This document shows, in pieces, positions 11,829 through 20,290 of a stretch of 64,000 bases of DNA. Each line of letters starts with the position of its first letter. Within the stretch, counting starts at the first letter, position 1. The notes beneath the pieces are model-generated. The model searched no databases and had not been told where the DNA came from. It saw nothing but the letters and a program-made list of their open reading frames with translations. The DNA comes from Xylophilus rhododendri. GTDB taxonomy: Bacteria > Pseudomonadota > Gammaproteobacteria > Burkholderiales > Burkholderiaceae_C. Location of the stretch: positions 5,022,001 through 5,086,000 of the forward strand of contig NZ_CP047650.1 of the NCBI RefSeq assembly GCF_009906855.1, written 5' to 3'. The translations under genes were made by a program, and so were the position numbers.

Positions 11829-12809
11829 GTGGCCTTCCCTTCGTATTTCAGCGCCAGGGCTTCCTGGACGCCTCCGAGTCCCGATGCCAGCTTCGATGCC
11901 GGCGATTTCGAACGTTCCGCGAGCTTGCATGCCGACCCGGGCGGCGGGCGGCTCCTGGACGGCATGCCGCGACGCGAACCGCTGGTGGAGCTATCCTGCT
12001 GCGAGCTTTTGCTGAGCAGCGTCTTCGGCTGCGATCCGCACGACACGGCGGATATCCATGCGCGCTACCGCCGCCTCATCGAGACATGCCGCCGGCTGCC
12101 TCGTACGGCGCACGAGTGGCAATCGCTGAGCCAGCGGCTCGAACGCCTCTACCGCGATATCAAGGTGCTCAAGTGCGGCACCTTCGCACCCGCGCGGCGC
12201 AGCGAACTGCGCGACGAGCTGGGCCGCCTGTGCGGCGAGGCCGACACCATTCTGCGCAAGCTGAGCCGCAAGCAATGGACGCAACAGTACAAGGAGATAT
12301 CGAGGCAGCAGAACACGCTCAGCCCGGTGCCGCAGCGTGTGGCGCCCGCCTTGTACAGCTCCAACTCTTCGCTGAACTCCGATCCGCCCGACCGTCCTGA
12401 AAGTCCCGAGCCCGCCGCGCCGCCCAGGCAGGGCCGGGTGCGGCGCCGCGACCGGCCGGCGGCGTTCCAGCGCCCGGCGCCGCTGCCTGTGGTCGAACCG
12501 GCGAACCGGTCTTCCTTCGAAATGACCGGGCAGCGGATCGCCGCCATGCAGGATGCGATCCGGGAGGCGTGGGAAACGACGGACGGCAAATCCCGGCTGA
12601 AGGGCGAAGACGCGGTGGATTTCCACCTGCGGATGCGGCAGGTGGCCGACATCGGCCAACGCCATGTGATCTTCCACGCGCAGGAGCTGCGTGACAGGCT
12701 GGTGCCCCTGCACGCCGCCCTCAAGACCGTGCTGCGCAGCATGCCGGATGCGCCGCGGCGGGCGATCGAACCGCTGGCGCTGCAGTACCTGGCTTCGCTG
12801 GAGCAGTGA
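11829..12809 (+). CDS. tandem orphan family, member 4 (GTG start)
   Basis: Most divergent of the four paralogues, 326 aa. It begins V-AFPSYFSARASW at a GTG with AGGA about 9 bases upstream. Landmarks shared with the others are LLDGMPRREP, then S-C-C-E-L-L, RRLIETCRRLPR, W-x-x-L-S-QRLERLYRDI, the linker SSNSSLNSDPPDRPESPEP, and the C-terminal MPDAPRRAIEPLALQYL. The frame is open far upstream of the GTG, but that part lies antisense to panB and through member 3, so it is not credible coding. The gene converges on scpA with a 27-base gap. Function unknown. Confidence 0.67.
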   Translation: MAFPSYFSARASWTPPSPDASFDAGDFERSASLHADPGGGRLLDGMPRREPLVELSCCELLLSSVFGCDPHDTADIHARYRRLIETCRRLPRTAHEWQSLSQRLERLYRDIKVLKCGTFAPARRSELRDELGRLCGEADTILRKLSRKQWTQQYKEISRQQNTLSPVPQRVAPALYSSNSSLNSDPPDRPESPEPAAPPRQGRVRRRDRPAAFQRPAPLPVVEPANRSSFEMTGQRIAAMQDAIREAWETTDGKSRLKGEDAVDFHLRMRQVADIGQRHVIFHAQELRDRLVPLHAALKTVLRSMPDAPRRAIEPLALQYLASLEQ

Positions 12810-12836
12810 ACCCTTCGCCGCACGGCGCCGGCCGCT

Positions 12837-13679
12837 TCAGCTGGAGTAGGCCAGCCGCACGTAGATCGGCGCGAAGGCCTCGGCCTGGGTGATCTCGATC
12901 AGCGTTTCCTTGGCCAGTTCCAGCAGGGCGATGAAGGTGACGACCAGCACCGTCTGGCCCTTCTCCGGCTGGAACAATTCCTCGAAGGGCACGAAGCGCC
13001 GGCCCTGCAGGCTGCGCAGCACATAACTCATGTACTCGCGCACGCTGAGTTCCTCGCGGGTGATGGTGTGGTGCTGCACCAGTCTTGCCCGCTGCAGGAT
13101 GTCGCGCCAGGCCGATTGCAGGTCGGCCACATGCACATCCGGAAAACGCGGCTGCAGGCTCTGCTCTATCGTGACCTGGGCACGCAGGAAGTCGCGGCCG
13201 TACTGCGGCAGCGCATTGAGCTTGGCCGCGGCCAGCTTCATCTGCTCGTATTCCAGCAGCCTGCGCACCAGCTCCGCGCGCGGGTCTTCCGGCTCCGCGC
13301 CGGGTACGGCAGCCTTGGGCGGCAGCAGCATGCGCGACTTGATCTCGATCAGCATCGCCGCCATCAGCAAGTATTCGGCGGCCAGCTCCAGGTTGCGGCT
13401 GCGGATCTCGTCGACATAGGACAGGTACTGGCGCGTCAGCGCCGCCATCGGGATGTCGAGGATGTTGAAGTTCTGCTTGCGGATCAGGTAGAGCAGCAGG
13501 TCCAGCGGGCCTTCGAAGGCTTCGAGAAAGACTTCGAGCGCATCCGGCGGGATGTACAGATCCTGCGGCATCGCGAACAGCGGCTCGCCGTAGAGGCGGG
13601 CCAGCGCGACCTGGTCGATGACATCCGGCGAATCGCCATGGCCGTGGCCGTCGGCCTCGACCGATGCGATGTCGTTCAT
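12837..13679 (-). CDS. scpA: segregation and condensation protein A
   Basis: Kleisin subunit of the SMC-ScpAB condensin that compacts and segregates the chromosome; 280 aa. Recognised by FEGPLDLLLYLIRKQNFNIL near residue 54, which binds the SMC neck, the following PMAALTRQYLSYVDE, and AAEYLLMAAMLIEIKSRMLL. The C-terminal winged-helix region ends TFIALLELAKETLIEITQAE. The first 25 or so residues are not conserved. scpB is not in the window. The gene follows the DUF3460 gene on the same strand after 24 bases and is probably co-transcribed with it. Confidence 0.95.
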   Translation of the reverse strand: MNDIASVEADGHGHGDSPDVIDQVALARLYGEPLFAMPQDLYIPPDALEVFLEAFEGPLDLLLYLIRKQNFNILDIPMAALTRQYLSYVDEIRSRNLELAAEYLLMAAMLIEIKSRMLLPPKAAVPGAEPEDPRAELVRRLLEYEQMKLAAAKLNALPQYGRDFLRAQVTIEQSLQPRFPDVHVADLQSAWRDILQRARLVQHHTITREELSVREYMSYVLRSLQGRRFVPFEELFQPEKGQTVLVVTFIALLELAKETLIEITQAEAFAPIYVRLAYSS

Positions 13680-13703
13680 GGAAAACGGAGGCGGCCCGCG
13701 CCC

Positions 13704-13916
13704 TCAGTTGCCGCTGTTGTCGGTCTGGTAGACGTAGGGCTTCTGCTTGATCTCGCCGGCGTCGTAGCCTTCCCAGGCATCGCGGTCGATCTTCTTGTCC
13801 CAGAGCAGGGCGCGGCCGGCGACCTGCTCGGCATCCAGCGAGGGGTGTTGCTTCTTCAGGTCGTTGAGGAAGTCGGTGACTTCGGAGGTGTAGTGCTTGC
13901 GTTGGAAGATGGACAT
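13704..13916 (-). CDS. DUF3460-family small protein
   Basis: Protein of 70 aa beginning MSIFQRKHYTSEVTDFLNDL and containing LLWDKKIDRDAWEGYDAG. I recognise this as the DUF3460 family, found mainly in Burkholderiales and commonly encoded beside scpA or the pan genes. It is soluble and charged, with no signal peptide, and its function is unknown. Its stop is 24 bases before the scpA start. The 144-base gap to the divergent gene at 14061 must hold the promoters for both directions. Confidence 0.9.
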   Translation of the reverse strand: MSIFQRKHYTSEVTDFLNDLKKQHPSLDAEQVAGRALLWDKKIDRDAWEGYDAGEIKQKPYVYQTDNSGN

Positions 13917-14060
13917 GGGGCGAACCTGGAGAGCCTTTTCCGGCCGGACGGCGGAAGAACGGGTGATTTTACAAAGGACGGCGCCTCGTGCTGCGTTTTC
14001 CGGCAGCTGAATTCGTGCGGCCCCCGAGTTTGCAGGCCTGGCGGCTGCAAAGTGGGGCGG

Positions 14061-15008
14061 ATGAGTTTTCCATCCTATGGTTCCGTCATCGATCGGCCAA
14101 GCGTGAGTCACATGCCGCTTGCAGCGCAGCGCGAGGGCGAAACCAAGTCCGAAACGGATCCGCTGCTGCCACGCCCAGGTCGTGATTTGCATGGCGACCC
14201 ATGGGCCGGCGCGGACTTCACCGGCCTGCGCCCGGACGACGCCATGCCTTCCCGCACCCTCGGCACCATGCTGCGCATCTACCGCCGCAAATACCGCATC
14301 GAGGTGGCCACCGTGGTCTTCTGGAGCATCCGCCCCACGGCCGAGCGCATGCGGCGCTGGTGCGACAGCCTGCCGCCCGGCGGCCATGCCGTGGCGCTGG
14401 CGGCGACCCATTCGGGCCTGCACACACTGGCGCTGGTGCTGCTGCGCTCGGGCGAGGGCGTGTCTTCCTGCCTGATGGTGGACAGCGCCGGGGCCTGCCT
14501 GGGCACCGTCATCCGCAGGCTGGCCGAACAATTCGACGACCGTGTCTATGTGACGCCCCGCATCCAGCGCGGCGACGAGCACGGCTGCATGTACTTCGCC
14601 CTGCGTTTCGTGCTGATGACCCGTTGTCCGGACCTGGGCGAGCGGGTCAGGCGCACCCTGCGGGCCAACGATGCGCGCCATGTCGGCGCCTGCCCGGGCG
14701 CCCGCCAGCTCGAACTCGAAGACATGGCGCCGCTGGCCGGCTGGGTGGCGGCGACCCGCTTGCGCTCCGAGCTGCAGGGCCTGGACGAAGTATGCGGCCA
14801 GCGCCTGGACAACGGCGGCAGCCACGCGGGCTGGACGGTGGACCAGTTCCTCGACCGGCGCCCGGACAGGATCGCGCTGAATGTGCGGACGATGTATGAC
14901 GAGGTCGACCGGCTGGTGCACGAGCCGCGAGCCTGCCTGCTGTCGGACGCCAGCGTGGCCTATCTGCGCCACCGCTTCCTGCGCCACCTGGAACCCGGGA
15001 ACGCCTAA
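14061..15008 (+). CDS. candidate YopJ-like (clan CE) effector acetyltransferase/protease
   Basis: Orphan protein of 315 aa starting MSFPSYGSV, the same N-terminal motif as the tandem family. The central part shows a pattern like YopJ-family enzymes: His121 (or His117) in HSGLHTLALVLL, Asp141 in S-S-C-L-M-V-D-S, and Cys176 in RIQRGDEHGCMYFALRF. In Yersinia YopJ the triad is His109, Glu128, Cys172, with IQRSSSEC at the Cys; PopP2 uses Asp in the acidic position. His121-Asp141 spacing (20) matches; Asp141-Cys176 (35) is shorter than usual (about 42-44). YopJ proteins are type III effectors that acetylate host kinases or other proteins. The assignment is by eye and tentative. Its stop overlaps the stop of the convergent lipoprotein gene by three bases. 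Confidence 0.5.
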   Translation: MSFPSYGSVIDRPSVSHMPLAAQREGETKSETDPLLPRPGRDLHGDPWAGADFTGLRPDDAMPSRTLGTMLRIYRRKYRIEVATVVFWSIRPTAERMRRWCDSLPPGGHAVALAATHSGLHTLALVLLRSGEGVSSCLMVDSAGACLGTVIRRLAEQFDDRVYVTPRIQRGDEHGCMYFALRFVLMTRCPDLGERVRRTLRANDARHVGACPGARQLELEDMAPLAGWVAATRLRSELQGLDEVCGQRLDNGGSHAGWTVDQFLDRRPDRIALNVRTMYDEVDRLVHEPRACLLSDASVAYLRHRFLRHLEPGNA

Positions 15009-15214
15009 TCCGAGCCCGGCACCACCGCCGACACCGCACGGCCGGCCAGCTTGACCGTGCCGACCGTGGCATCGACCGCCAGGCCGGCCACGCTGGCGGC
15101 GGCGCCGACCGTCGTCGCGGCCACGCTGACGGTGGCATCGGCCACCGCCACCACGGCGCAGCCGCCGAGGCCGTGGGCCAGCAGCGCGGTGGCCAGGAGC
15201 TTGGCGATCTTCAT
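15005..15214 (-). CDS. small lipoprotein downstream of metG
   Basis: Predicted lipoprotein of 69 aa: a short n-region (MKIAK), a hydrophobic stretch and a lipobox L-G-G-C with Cys19 as the lipidation site. The mature part is an Ala/Val/Gly/Thr-rich low-complexity chain (VAVADATVSVAATTVGAAAS). Similar small lipoproteins occur next to metG in related Burkholderiales; their role is unknown. It lies 8 bases after metG on the same strand and is probably translated from the same transcript. It overlaps the convergent YopJ-like gene by a few bases at the stops. Confidence 0.75.
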   Translation of the reverse strand: MKIAKLLATALLAHGLGGCAVVAVADATVSVAATTVGAAASVAGLAVDATVGTVKLAGRAVSAVVPGSD

Positions 15215-15222
15215 GGCGGCGA

Positions 15223-17286
15223 TCAGCCGATGCGCATGCCAGGCGTGGCGCCCGGCCACGGCTCCAGCAGATGGATGCCGGGATGCGCCTTGCCGTCGGC
15301 ATGGCTGGCGGCCAGCACCATGCCTTCGCTGACGCCGAACTTCATCTTGCGCGGCGCCAGGTTGGCCACCATCACCGTCAGCTTGCCGACCAGCTGCTCG
15401 GGCCGGTAGACCGAGGCGATGCCGCTGAAGACATTGCGCTGGCGGCCTTCGCCCACGTCCAGTGTGAGGCGCAGCAGCTTGGTGGAGCCTTCGACGGCCT
15501 CGCAGGCGTCGATGCGGGCGATGCGCAGGTCGACCTTGGCAAAGTCCTCGATGCCGATCACGGGGGCGATGGCCTCGCCGCCGGGCAGGGCGGGCGCGGC
15601 GGCGTGCGGCTCGGGCGCCGGGGCTTCGAACAGGGCTTCGAGCAGCTTGGGATCGACCCGCTGCATCAGGTGCTGGTAGGCGCCGATGGTGTGGCCCGCG
15701 CCGAGCAGGCGCGCCGCATCGGCGAACTGCAGCGGCTCGATCTTCAGGAAGGCCTCGACCTGCACGGCCAGCGCCGGCAGCACGGGCTTCAGGTAGATGG
15801 CCAGCAGGCGGAAGGCCTCGATGCAGGTCGAACACACGTCCTGCAGCCGGGCTTCCATGCCCTCCTGCTTGGCCAGTTCCCAGGGCTTGTTGGCATCGAC
15901 GAACTCGTTGACCTTGTCGGCCAGCGCCATGGTCTCGCGCAGGGCGCGGGCGGTGTCGCGGGCTTCGTAGAGCGCGGCGATGTCCTCGGCCCGGGCCTGC
16001 AGCTGGTCGAGCAGGCCGGCGTCCACGCCGGCGGGCGCGCTCAGGCGGCCTTCGTAGCGCTTGGTGAGGAAGCCGGCGGCGCGGCTGGCGATGTTGATGA
16101 ACTTGCCGACCAGGTCGCTGTTGACGCGGGCGGCGAAGTCCTCGGGGTTGAAGTCGATGTCCTCGTTGCGGCCGCTGAGCTTGGCCGCCAGGTAGTAGCG
16201 CAGATGCTCGGGCGACAGGCCCAGCGAGAGGTACTTGAGCGGATCGATGCCGGTGCCGCGGCTCTTGCTCATCTTCTCGTTGTTGACGGTCAGGTGGCCG
16301 TGCACGTAGATGGCGTCGGGCGTCTTGCGGCCGCTGAAATGCAGCATCGCCGGCCAGAACAGGGTGTGGAAGGTGATGATGTCCTTGCCGATGAAATGCA
16401 CCTGCTCCAGCTCCGGCTGGGCCATGTAGGCGGCGTAGTCCAGGCCCTGCTTGTCCAGGTGGTTCTTCAGCGAGGCGAGGTAGCCGACGGGGGCATCGAG
16501 CCAGACATAGAAGTATTTGCCCGGCGCGTCCGGGATCTCGATGCCGAAGTAGGGCGCGTCGCGGCTGATGTCCCAGTCGCCCAGGCCGCCCTTGCCGTCC
16601 TCGTCCTGGTAGAGCCATTCGCGGATCTTGTTCTGCACCTCGGGCTGCACATGGCCGGGGGCGACGGTCCATTCCTTGAGGAAGGCTTCGCAGCGCGGGT
16701 CGGAGAGCTTGAAGAAGAAGTGGTCCGAGCTTTTCAGCACCGGCTTGGCGCCGGACAGGGCGGAATAGGGCTCGATCAGTTCGGTGGGTGCGTAGACCGC
16801 GCCGCAGACCTCGCAGTTGTCGCCGTACTGGTCCTTGGCATGGCAGTTCGGGCATTCGCCCTTGATGAAGCGGTCGGCCAGGAACATGCCCTTTTCAGGG
16901 TCGTAGAACTGCTCGACGCTGCGGGTCTCGATCAGGCCGGCGGCGCGCAGGTCGCGGTAGATGTCCTGGGCCAGGACGTGGTTCTCGGGGCCGTCGGTGG
17001 AATGCCAGTTGTCGAAGGCGATGTGGAAGCCGTCAAGATAGGGCTTGCGGCCGGCGGCGATCTCGGCCACGAAGGCCTGCGGCGTGATGCCGGCCTTGTC
17101 GGCGGCGATGGTGATGGCCGCGCCATGTGCATCGTCGGCGCAGACGAAGGCGACCTGCGCCCCGCGCATGCGCTGGAACCGCACCCAGATGTCGGCCTGG
17201 ATGTATTCCATGATGTGGCCGATGTGGAACTTGCCGTTGGCATACGGCAGTGCGGTGGTGACGAAGAGCTGGCGGGGAGAGGTCAT
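15223..17286 (-). CDS. metG: methionyl-tRNA synthetase
   Basis: Charges tRNA-Met, 687 aa. The catalytic domain has [20 protein letters not shown] with the HIGH motif near residue 22, a four-Cys zinc knuckle ([18 protein letters not shown], about 145-162), and KMSKS in [10 protein letters not shown]. The last 110 residues are a Trbp111-like tRNA-binding/dimerisation domain ([15 protein letters not shown]), as in the long bacterial form. The start gives the family N-terminus [18 protein letters not shown]; the frame is open further upstream only because it crosses the intergenic hairpin and rhlE antisense. Confidence 0.97.
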   Translation of the reverse strand: MTSPRQLFVTTALPYANGKFHIGHIMEYIQADIWVRFQRMRGAQVAFVCADDAHGAAITIAADKAGITPQAFVAEIAAGRKPYLDGFHIAFDNWHSTDGPENHVLAQDIYRDLRAAGLIETRSVEQFYDPEKGMFLADRFIKGECPNCHAKDQYGDNCEVCGAVYAPTELIEPYSALSGAKPVLKSSDHFFFKLSDPRCEAFLKEWTVAPGHVQPEVQNKIREWLYQDEDGKGGLGDWDISRDAPYFGIEIPDAPGKYFYVWLDAPVGYLASLKNHLDKQGLDYAAYMAQPELEQVHFIGKDIITFHTLFWPAMLHFSGRKTPDAIYVHGHLTVNNEKMSKSRGTGIDPLKYLSLGLSPEHLRYYLAAKLSGRNEDIDFNPEDFAARVNSDLVGKFINIASRAAGFLTKRYEGRLSAPAGVDAGLLDQLQARAEDIAALYEARDTARALRETMALADKVNEFVDANKPWELAKQEGMEARLQDVCSTCIEAFRLLAIYLKPVLPALAVQVEAFLKIEPLQFADAARLLGAGHTIGAYQHLMQRVDPKLLEALFEAPAPEPHAAAPALPGGEAIAPVIGIEDFAKVDLRIARIDACEAVEGSTKLLRLTLDVGEGRQRNVFSGIASVYRPEQLVGKLTVMVANLAPRKMKFGVSEGMVLAASHADGKAHPGIHLLEPWPGATPGMRIG

Positions 17287-17358
17287 CGGATGTGGGGGCT
17301 GGAAGTCCCAGGGAAAACGGAGCTTGCGAGACGGGGCCGCCAATTCTAGGGGGCCCGT

Positions 17359-17395
17359 AAAAAAGCCTGCGGCACCGGGGGGTGCCGCAGGCCTT
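17359..17395 (-). terminator. intrinsic terminator after rhlE
   Basis: A 12-bp perfect stem (GCCTGCGGCACC with GGTGCCGCAGGC) is followed on the minus strand by a run of six T. It lies after the rhlE stop and before the metG start, so it separates the two minus-strand transcription units. Confidence 0.85.
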
Positions 17396-17425
17396 GTAGG
17401 GACTGCCGGGAGGCTTGCGGGCCGG

Positions 17426-19264
17426 TCAGCGGCCGAAACGGCCACCGCCACCGCCGCGGCCGAAACCGCCACCGCCGCCTCCGCCATTGCCGCCACCGCC
17501 GCCGGAGCGACGGCCGTAGCCGCCACCGCCGCCACCACCACCGCCGCCACCCGGGCGACGGCCGCGGCCGGCCATGCTGTCGACGCTGGTGCGCAGCGGA
17601 TCGGGCTGGCCGGCAGCGCCGCCCTGGCCCATCGATTCAGCGCGGCGATGTGCCAGCTGGTCGGCCTGCGAAGGGCTGATCGCATTGCCGTGATGGCGCG
17701 GCTGGCGCTCCTCGCGCGGCACCGGCGGGAAGTCGCCACGGTCGGCACCGCGGTCGGCGCGTTCCGGACGCGGGCCGCGGGGCTGGTTCTGGCCGCCGTT
17801 GCCGCCAAAGTTGCCACCGTTGCCGAAGTTGCCGCCACCGCCGTTGCCGCCGCCCTGGCCGAAACGCTGGCCCTGGCCACCGCCACCGCCATTGCCGCCG
17901 CCGTTGCGCCGGCCGGCCGGCTGGCCGCCGCGGGGCTGTCCGCCACCGCCGCCGCCATTGCCGCCGCCTGCGCCGCCACCCTGGCCGGCCTTGTTGTCGC
18001 GGATGCGCTGCATCATCTCGGTACGCGCGGCCTTGGCCGCTGCGGCCATGACTTCACGGCTCGGCGGCTTGCCGGCGCCGCCCCAGATGGTCTGGCGGCC
18101 CATGGCGATCGGCTCGGCGCGTTCGCCTTCGTCCGGACCGAAGCCCTCGACCACCTCGACGGCGATCTTCTGCTTGGTGAAGCGCTCGATGTCGTACATG
18201 AAGCCTTCTTCGTCCATGCAGACCAGGCTGACGGCGGCGCCGTCGGCACCGGCGCGGCCGGTACGGCCGATGCGGTGCACATAGTCTTCGGAGACGTTGG
18301 GGATCTCGTAGTTGACGACGTGCGGCAGCTCGTCGATGTCGATGCCGCGGGCGGCGATGTCGGTGGCGACCAGCGCGCGGATCTCGCCGCTCTTGAAGCC
18401 GGCCAGGGCCTGGGTGCGGGCCGACTGGCTCTTGTTGCCGTGCAGCGCCATGGCGCTGATGCCGTTCTTCTCCAGGAATTCGGCCACGTTGTTGGCGCCG
18501 AACTTGGTGCGGGTGAAGACCAGCACCTGGCTCCACTCGTGGCGGTTGATGATGTGGGCCAGCAGGGCCTTCTTCTTGGCGCGGCCGACCGGGTGGATCA
18601 CCTGGGTGATGCGCTGCACGGTGGTGTTGGACGGCGTGACCTGCACGCTCTGCGGATTGCGCAGCAGGCCGTTGGCCAGCTCGCGGATCTCGTCGGAGAA
18701 GGTGGCCGAGAACAGCAGGCTCTGCTTTTCCTTGGGCACCAGGGCGAGGATCTTCTTCACGTCGTGGATGAAGCCCATGTCGAGCATGCGGTCGGCTTCA
18801 TCGAGGATCAGGACCTGCACGGCCGACAGGTCGAGGTGGCCCTGCTGCTGCAGGTCCAGCAGGCGGCCGGGGGTGGCCACCAGGATGTCGACGCCGTGGC
18901 GCAGGCGGTCGATCTGGGGGTTCATGCCGACGCCGCCGAAGATGACGGCGGAGCTGAGCTTGAGGTTCTTGCCGTAGGTGCGGACCGATTCCTCGACCTG
19001 CGCCGCGAGTTCGCGGGTGGGGGTGAGCACCAGGGCGCGCACCTTCTTCTTGCCGCCGTTGCCTTCGTCCTGGCTCAGGCGCTGCAGCAGGGGCAGGGTG
19101 AAGGCGGCGGTCTTGCCGGTGCCGGTCTGGGCGCCGGCGAGCAGGTCGTGTCCCGCGAGAACCAGGGGGATGGCTTGCGCCTGGATGGGAGTCGGGGTCT
19201 CGTAGCCCTGTTCGCGCACAGCTTCTACGATGGCCGGGGCCAGGTTCAGTTCGTCAAATGTCAT
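17426..19264 (-). CDS. rhlE: DEAD-box RNA helicase, RhlE type, with Gly-rich tail
   Basis: ATP-dependent RNA helicase of 612 aa, acting in ribosome assembly or RNA turnover. The core (residues about 1-375) contains the Q motif region (F-x-x-L ... TPIQAQAIP), motif I AQTGTGKT, motif II DEAD ([12 protein letters not shown]), motif III SAT and motif [12 protein letters not shown]. The last 190 residues are low-complexity, with long Gly runs and RGG-like segments, and probably bind RNA nonspecifically. The start MTFDELNL fits RhlE; the longer frame begins upstream without family similarity. This Gly-rich tail makes the DNA at 17430-18000 look repetitive. Confidence 0.95.
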   Translation of the reverse strand: MTFDELNLAPAIVEAVREQGYETPTPIQAQAIPLVLAGHDLLAGAQTGTGKTAAFTLPLLQRLSQDEGNGGKKKVRALVLTPTRELAAQVEESVRTYGKNLKLSSAVIFGGVGMNPQIDRLRHGVDILVATPGRLLDLQQQGHLDLSAVQVLILDEADRMLDMGFIHDVKKILALVPKEKQSLLFSATFSDEIRELANGLLRNPQSVQVTPSNTTVQRITQVIHPVGRAKKKALLAHIINRHEWSQVLVFTRTKFGANNVAEFLEKNGISAMALHGNKSQSARTQALAGFKSGEIRALVATDIAARGIDIDELPHVVNYEIPNVSEDYVHRIGRTGRAGADGAAVSLVCMDEEGFMYDIERFTKQKIAVEVVEGFGPDEGERAEPIAMGRQTIWGGAGKPPSREVMAAAAKAARTEMMQRIRDNKAGQGGGAGGGNGGGGGGQPRGGQPAGRRNGGGNGGGGGQGQRFGQGGGNGGGGNFGNGGNFGGNGGQNQPRGPRPERADRGADRGDFPPVPREERQPRHHGNAISPSQADQLAHRRAESMGQGGAAGQPDPLRTSVDSMAGRGRRPGGGGGGGGGGGYGRRSGGGGGNGGGGGGGFGRGGGGGRFGR

Positions 19265-19505
19265 GGTGTGGTGCCCAACCAGGGCACGGGGACATCGGCC
19301 TGCCACGCAGCTGTTGAAAGCAGGGGCCAGTCTGAGGCTGATGTGTCTTCAAGGATGGGAGCCCGAACGCGGCATGCGGCCGTGTCTTCTGGTCCCCCGG
19401 CAGAGTGCCGGCGCCCCGGATGACTGTGCCCGGCGGCGAGCGGCCATTGTCGCACGAACCGCGCTGCGGTAACGGTCCGCCTGGACCATAAAAGCCGTGC
19501 GCTTC

Positions 19506-20084
19506 TCAGTGGCTCTCCCGCCTGAGCAGCAGATCGGCCAGCGGCATCGGCACGACATGGCGTTTTTCCCGGGCCGGGGCCATGTTGGCCGGCTGCATGC
19601 GGTCCAGCGTTTCCTTGAGCGATGCGGCCGCGTGGCCGCTGGCCGAGGCCACGATGTGGTCGGCGATGCCGCGCCAGCGCCGCTGCAGTGCCTCGGTGCA
19701 GGCCAGGGCATCCTCGGCCGGCGGGTCTTCGGCCAGCGACTGTGCCAGCGCGGCCAGTTCGGCTGCGATGGCCAGGGCCAGATCGATCTCCGGACCGTCG
19801 AGCCGCGGGCCGGCGGCGATGGCCGAGAGCGCGGCCATCAAACTCCTGAAGGGCGGTCCGTCGAGCGAGCGGTCGCGCGGGGCCGGGCGCTGCAGGAAGG
19901 CCACGGTGCGGCTGGTCCAGTGGGCCAGGTCGCGCAGGCGGGTGCTGTGGTCCAGCCGCAGCTTGAGTTCGCGGGCATGGCCGGCTTCACGGCCGCGCCA
20001 CAGGCCGGAGTCCGCCAGCACGGCGCGGGTCCGGCCTGGGGTCCGGGACGGTTGGGACGCGGAGGAGGGGCGCAGGAGGAGCAT
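19506..20084 (-). CDS. orphan helical protein of unknown function
   Basis: Unrecognised protein of 192 aa if read from the ATG at 20084 (MLLLRPSSASQP); a longer frame to 20306 overlaps the divergent F-box gene region and looks non-coding. It is Ala/Leu/Arg/Asp-rich and predicted helical, with no signal peptide, membrane segment or Cys, and ends in a basic stretch (AREKRHVVPMPLADLLLRRE). There is no clear Shine-Dalgarno, so the start is uncertain. The opposite strand gives a His/Gln/Gly-rich translation typical of an antisense shadow, which favours this strand. It sits between rhlE and the F-box gene and may belong to the same orphan set. Confidence 0.45.
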   Translation of the reverse strand: MLLLRPSSASQPSRTPGRTRAVLADSGLWRGREAGHARELKLRLDHSTRLRDLAHWTSRTVAFLQRPAPRDRSLDGPPFRSLMAALSAIAAGPRLDGPEIDLALAIAAELAALAQSLAEDPPAEDALACTEALQRRWRGIADHIVASASGHAAASLKETLDRMQPANMAPAREKRHVVPMPLADLLLRRESH

Positions 20085-20290
20085 GGCCGGACTGGAGGTT
20101 GGTGGGAGCTGTCCATGTTTGCGAAGCGCCTCGGACTCCGTGCGCGGCCACCCGATGCGAAGGCCGCCGGAGCGAAGCGCTGTGGGTCGCGGGTTTCGCA
20201 TGGTCTGCGGTTCTGCGCCTGGCGCCGCATGGCGGGCAGTTCGTCCGGATTGCAATGCCATGCCCACCGACACCGGAGCCCGACCGAGCC

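Noticed and set aside
9720..12809. Open frame of 1029 codons on the plus strand
   Set aside because: Only the last 326 codons are real (the gene at 11829). The first part is antisense to panB and passes through another paralogue out of frame; it is open because of GC-rich codon bias.
17430..18000. Repetitive GCC/CCG-rich DNA resembling a tandem repeat array
   Set aside because: It encodes the Gly-rich RNA-binding tail of RhlE; the repeats follow codon usage, with no fixed unit length.
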